DNA of 44,316 nucleotides from Patescibacteria group bacterium. Its GTDB lineage: Bacteria > Patescibacteriota > JABMPQ01. How positions within the stretch are numbered: the stretch's first letter is position 1; every line of letters begins with the position of its first letter. Shown here piece by piece: positions 41,301 through 44,316 of the stretch. Location of the stretch: positions 1 through 44,316 of the forward strand of contig JAHJQX010000037.1 of NCBI GenBank assembly GCA_018818965.1. The letters are read 5' to 3'. Made by a program: the position numbers and the translations under genes. Below the pieces are notes generated by a model. It ran no database searches, was not told the DNA's origin, and saw only the letters and a program-made list of their open reading frames with translations.

Positions 41301-44144
41301 CAACTGGTTAGCGGCAATGGTACTCGAACTGTTTTTATCAAATTCCGTGATAGTTGCGGGCACTGGTCCCAACCATTCACGGATAGCATAATTCTCGATA
41401 CGACCAAGCCAAACTCTAGGGTCAATGATCTACCTACTTGGCACAATACCTTATCCTTCTTTGTTTCCTGGTTCGGACAAGATAATTTGTCCGGTATTAA
41501 ATATTTCGACGTGCAGTATAAAGATAGCCTGACCAAGAAATGGATTACTTGGTTGAGTAAGACTAAGTTGGAAGGTAAGCTTTTCACTGGCCTGAATGGA
41601 GTAACTTACTGGTTTCGCTCCCGCGCATACAATCAGATTAATAATCAGGAAAATTATCCCCGCGAGTCTGACACAGAAACGATTGTTGATATTACCAAAC
41701 CCGATCCGCCTATTATTAACGATCCAGCTGACAATTCTAATTTTAGCGCCAGTGTTGATGAAGATGAAAAAACAGCCGGTATCCAAAAAACCATTAGCGG
41801 CACTGCTGAAACAGGTTCTCAGATAATATTAGTGCTAAAAAACGATACCCTTCGGATCAAACATAAATACTCAGCCAAAGTTGACGTCCAGGGCAATTGG
41901 ACAATTAATGGTGTCGTCTTAACAGAAGGGGAAAATATAATTCAAACCACTGCTATCGACCCAGCCGGCAATTGGAATGATTCCGGTGATCACTCCATTT
42001 GGCTCGACACAATTGCTCCAGCTGTTATCACTGATCTGGCGGCATCAAATACAACCTATCACTCAACCGTCCTCAGTTGGATTACCCCTGGTGATGACGG
42101 CCAGCAAGGTACTACAAAACTATATGACATCCGCTACTCGCTTCAACCACTGACAATTACCAACTTCGCCAGTGCTCGACTGGTGGCTAAAATACCTGTT
42201 CCGGGAAAAGCCGGCAACAAACAAAGTCTTGCCGTAGACGGCCTCGAGCCTAAAGAGACCTATTATTTTGCCATTAAAGCCGTTGATGAAGTTGAAAATT
42301 GGTCGGATATTTCTAACACTGTTACTGCTCAAACTACTACTTCAGCTAACAGTATCACCCTTACTACTAGTAAAAATACACTGACAGCTGAGAGTAGTCA
42401 GCAAAGTACTTTAACGGCCACTGTCTATAATCCTGATAATAAAACTGGATCTAAGTTAGCCGGAGAGCCCATTACTTTGATGATTACCAAAAATAATGGC
42501 CATCTTGGTCAGACTGGCTCAATTTCCGCCATCAGAGATAATGGTAACGGCACCTATAGCAGTATTTACATCGCCGCGGGCGCAGTTGGCAATGGTCAGA
42601 TTACTATCACTGCCGACTGTTCCACCTGCATGAGCCAGCCAATGGCCAGTATTGATATAAAGCTCGTCCCTGGCTATCCCGCTGGTGAGATTAAGTTAAA
42701 TGCTCGACCAGCACAGATTAACGCCAATGGTTTTAACACCACTAGTATTACTTCGCAGACAATAACAGACAAAACCGGTAACCCGGTAGCCGACGGAGAA
42801 ATGATTACGGTTAACACTCAGCAGGGATCAATTATTACTCCCGATGCTGATGCAATTCAACTGGGCACACAAGTAATTACCCAGAAAGGAATTATCCAAT
42901 TCGTTATCCGCTCTCCCCAGTGGAACAGTTACGACCAATCCAATACGCAAGTGGCAATAACAGCAAAGAGTGCGACCGGCTCGGCTCAAGGTCAAACAAA
43001 AGTGACTTTTCGTGATGTAACAACCCCGCCAACGCCTATTATTACTACTCCCGCCCACATCAGCTTCACTAATAACAATACCCCTACTATTACCGGCCAA
43101 GCGGAACCTAAGGCTCGCCTTCTCATTTACTGTAATAATAAATATCACCACTACACTTACGCTGATTCGGCTGGCAAATTCTCCTATACCTTCGGTAAAG
43201 CTCTGGACGATAACCAATACGAACTTAAAATACGGGCGCGTGATACAGCTGGGAATACGTCCGATTATTCCGAAAACATCAACATACTAATAGATACAGT
43301 GGCTCCTATTATCACTAGCTATGATCCGACTGACATTGTCCACCACCGCCATAATAATATTGTTGTTAACTACCACGACAACCCAGGTGGGACTGGCATT
43401 GACATTAATCGAACAAAGTTAAGTTTTCACAGCTCAGCTATGTTAATTAGTGCTTCTAGTGCCCTATCACAATACAACAGAACTTTAGCAACTACCCCAG
43501 GTAATGTCTCGGACTCCCAAGCAAGTTACAACGTTACTCTGGCAGAAGAAAATCGTACCTACCATGCCCAAGCAACAGTAGTTGACCGAGCCGGAAACAT
43601 CACTGCTGTCAATTGGACTTTTACCGTCCAGCTCTTTACTTACCTTAAAAGTCGCGTGGAAAGTGGCTATCGATCCTCCATTGTTTCTAACTGGTCTGAT
43701 TCAAAGGGATTAATTTCCAGCCCTGACTGGTGGAGCCCCAGCTTTGCTGATAATACTTGGCGCGATATTGTTTACCTCGCCCAGTTACCCCCCACTTCTA
43801 TCCTTAAGCCAGAGACAAACAGTGAATGGTTGTGGGGAGATCCTCAAGTGGATCCTAATGAAACTACCCTTATTAGAAAAAGGTTCGCCGTCCCCAATAA
43901 CGTAATAATAGATGACGCTGCCATTAGAATGTCGGCCGACAATGAAGCTTGGGGATTTGTTGGCTTCCTCAATGGTTATTATTTCGGCAAGGTGCCAGAA
44001 GCACTTAGCGAAGGGAATCCTTATCTGTTCGGCGTCAAAAACCTAATTCGTCCCGGCAATAATCTTTTGGCAATTCAAGTTAGTAATGGTAACGACAACC
44101 GAGCAGGCATAGCCTATACGATGACAATTAAATATCATGATTGA
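38355..44144 (+). CDS. Giant secreted M23 metallopeptidase with FG-GAP, Ig-like and FN3 modules
   Basis: 1929 residues, start supported by AGGAGGGGGG four bases upstream of the ATG. Signal peptide 1-32. M23 (lysostaphin/LytM) peptidase at ~40-185 with Zn ligands H64 and D68 (GHKGTDYDA), H166 and catalytic-type H124 and H164 (IYAHLQK, EHLHFEV), so it should be active against peptidoglycan crosslinks. Then FG-GAP-type repeats (~215-560), an NBR1-like Ig domain (~570-690), several Ig-like modules of the 'VDTTPP / DTxAP' kind, an FN3-like module (~1225-1310), invasin/Big1-like modules (~1320-1540) and a C-terminal jelly-roll (~1790-1929, WWSPSFADNTW ... SADNEAWGFVGFLNG). Could act on host or own wall. 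Confidence 0.9.
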   Translation: MSTRRGQYYYFCLLFVLISLIFLPVFSQAIQAFLTYPHASYKKITQHFDDSYTHQHGLPYYTGHKGTDYDALLGTPIYAAAAGQVTKVAAGFGDGCQRNTSDGGGFGNHIIIAHPNGYYTIYAHLQKGSIKITQDQAVKAGALLGLAGSSGRTYGSDTCGTFEHLHFEVRSQRYGHHVNPYNLSTGCLFIGGCDNPQLPNVNPKSPASTYQLDHLGWLDVFKNTAPSVQHLTAGSYDGGSRAGLHTAADTLDGHIYYHEVWWDTPERENGNILDRLYKLAPFGHANRKITAMTTGNFGSGDDDILAVAFVGDDVIHFYHHQRELGSLDPHPGHPAINHLAAGDIDNDGQAELLTTVPNDDHVYIFDQWNGRTLERKVGFLDAHGGNPTISAIATMDIDSNGYDELLVATVVDDHIYEYYFDYQRAKKWWKFWQLLPQPFIKQGYLDCHGDKNSPQINPRITSLAVGKFQGQQDHLAVTTTADDHIYFYWERDLANAWNGKIFQQKKFKDAFPETEQPIIHTLAAGDFDDSGDDELALAITGSDHLNFFGHSDGSGYTGYGGEEDYYSAELVAQSTKEIILRPGQISNIWVEFKNTGNVPWLKNFTPEFQLRLDPDNRNSIFYDSSWTQKNSPARLSDPEVEVGATTRFHFKVQAPIYSGQYVEYFRLHLGNQGFDQAVMQLNIAVDGELPSKISSLHANLKNSHWQQNYTNDDTPTFQWSPAHDRLSGLAGYYLAIDDPTPDGVHKQDWWIDNVTTWTAPTSLVNGWHTVAITAKDKAGNVNPANTDRLGDAPYLKFMTDTEAPVPPPAISPDTTRSSWRKIRYYDGREKNITTSRQPAFIWSAGSDKHSGINSYQIEVLNQKLEKIKDLILKTATNGSTTWQYPDVLSDGEYILKIKTVDRAGNFSTIIAYSFAVDTTPPTGSVTINRNNKYTANDEVTLEIITKDSSLVTAYSLSADSQAWQTFTLKNGYRPTINYSTPWQLVSGNGTRTVFIKFRDSCGHWSQPFTDSIILDTTKPNSRVNDLPTWHNTLSFFVSWFGQDNLSGIKYFDVQYKDSLTKKWITWLSKTKLEGKLFTGLNGVTYWFRSRAYNQINNQENYPRESDTETIVDITKPDPPIINDPADNSNFSASVDEDEKTAGIQKTISGTAETGSQIILVLKNDTLRIKHKYSAKVDVQGNWTINGVVLTEGENIIQTTAIDPAGNWNDSGDHSIWLDTIAPAVITDLAASNTTYHSTVLSWITPGDDGQQGTTKLYDIRYSLQPLTITNFASARLVAKIPVPGKAGNKQSLAVDGLEPKETYYFAIKAVDEVENWSDISNTVTAQTTTSANSITLTTSKNTLTAESSQQSTLTATVYNPDNKTGSKLAGEPITLMITKNNGHLGQTGSISAIRDNGNGTYSSIYIAAGAVGNGQITITADCSTCMSQPMASIDIKLVPGYPAGEIKLNARPAQINANGFNTTSITSQTITDKTGNPVADGEMITVNTQQGSIITPDADAIQLGTQVITQKGIIQFVIRSPQWNSYDQSNTQVAITAKSATGSAQGQTKVTFRDVTTPPTPIITTPAHISFTNNNTPTITGQAEPKARLLIYCNNKYHHYTYADSAGKFSYTFGKALDDNQYELKIRARDTAGNTSDYSENINILIDTVAPIITSYDPTDIVHHRHNNIVVNYHDNPGGTGIDINRTKLSFHSSAMLISASSALSQYNRTLATTPGNVSDSQASYNVTLAEENRTYHAQATVVDRAGNITAVNWTFTVQLFTYLKSRVESGYRSSIVSNWSDSKGLISSPDWWSPSFADNTWRDIVYLAQLPPTSILKPETNSEWLWGDPQVDPNETTLIRKRFAVPNNVIIDDAAIRMSADNEAWGFVGFLNGYYFGKVPEALSEGNPYLFGVKNLIRPGNNLLAIQVSNGNDNRAGIAYTMTIKYHD

Positions 44145-44147
44145 ATT

Positions 44148-44175
44148 AAAAAACCGCTGGGAGTTAGCCCGGCGG
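44148..44175 (-). terminator. Hairpin with T tract on the minus strand
   Basis: CCGCTGGG/CCCGGCGG (one T-G pair) with a six-base loop; read on the minus strand it continues into TTTTTT. On the plus strand it lacks a T tract, so it would stop transcription entering from the right edge, not from the M23 gene. Confidence 0.5.
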
Positions 44176-44316
44176 GACACCGTTCAATTTCGGGTGCGTA
44201 AATTACGAGTTTCCTGCTATGATATGCCCAAAAGTAGTGATTTAACTAGTTAAATAGGCATATTATGACAAAAAAAACGTAAAGTAAGGTGCCCAAATTG
44301 TGGTAGTAAAAGAACA
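44176..44316 (+). mobile_element. Possible left edge of a transposable element with a frameshifted zinc-ribbon ORF
   Basis: A short ORF starts at ATG 44265 (MTKKT-stop). The next frame reads KRKVRCPNCGSKR up to the window edge, a C-x-x-C zinc ribbon as found at the N-terminus of many transposases. The two frames meet at a run of eight A (44270-44277); one A fewer would give continuous MTKKRKVRCPNCGSKR. The 5' region (44176-44264) is non-coding. No inverted repeat pair or target duplication can be checked because the right side is missing. Confidence 0.35.

Overview
The window reads as a chromosomal contig of a candidate phyla radiation bacterium (Patescibacteria, probably a Parcubacteria-type lineage). 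This is inferred from compact two- to four-gene operons, many large FG-GAP repeat surface proteins, small helical proteins without recognisable function, tRNAs without an encoded CCA end, a GC-rich 20-bp perfect palindrome of the kind I recall as common in these genomes, and moderate GC content. TGA serves as a normal stop (end of the M23 protein), which argues against the recoded Gracilibacteria/SR1 lineages. No database search was possible, so the taxon is an inference.

Layout. 1-3.5 kb (+): C-terminal part of a class A penicillin-binding protein, a cyclic-di-AMP receptor (DarA/PstA type), then a promoter-led set of one coiled-coil protein and two tandem paralogous small helical proteins. 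3.5-6.8 kb (-): secreted SGNH-like/FG-GAP protein, DUF721 (DciA-like) protein and recF. 7-10.7 kb (+): tRNA-Pro, CBS-domain protein, ArsB/NhaD-type permease, lipoprotein with a predicted beta-propeller, SpoU methyltransferase, tRNA-Gly. 11-12.6 kb (+): two orphan envelope proteins. 12.9-16 kb (+): prs, tyrS and a CphA-like ATP-grasp ligase, nearly abutting.

16.1-23.9 kb (-) is the most interesting block. yebC, ruvC, a PKD-7TM membrane protein and an ATP-grasp ligase fused to a retropepsin-like (RimB/PF05618-type) protease are tightly packed, followed by two more ATP-grasp proteins. With the CphA-like gene across the convergent terminator there are four different ATP-grasp enzymes within 5.1 kb. 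I interpret this as a peptide or amino-acid ligation system coupled to a membrane protein. The substrate cannot be read from the sequence. A CaCA-type cation exchanger lies upstream of yebC.

24-33.8 kb: a TIM-barrel-like orphan (+), then on the minus strand pyruvate kinase, a DUF4870-like membrane protein, a 1330-residue surface protein (carboxypeptidase-regulatory-like repeats plus FG-GAP propeller), and groES-groEL under a perfect CIRCE operator. 33.9-37.5 kb (-): a second set made of a long coiled-coil protein, a small helical protein and a membrane-anchored basic-tailed protein, analogous to the 1.5-3.5 kb set. 37.6-44.1 kb (+): a leader with a terminator and short ORF, a small membrane-anchored protein, and a 1929-residue M23 metallopeptidase with a long chain of Ig/FN3/FG-GAP modules. 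The last ~140 bases may be the edge of a mobile element carrying a frameshifted zinc-ribbon start.

A recurring detail is an intrinsic-terminator-like hairpin placed within about 30-45 nt of the start codon of several genes (prs, pyk, the 1330-aa protein, the 37749 gene), which could mean transcription attenuation.
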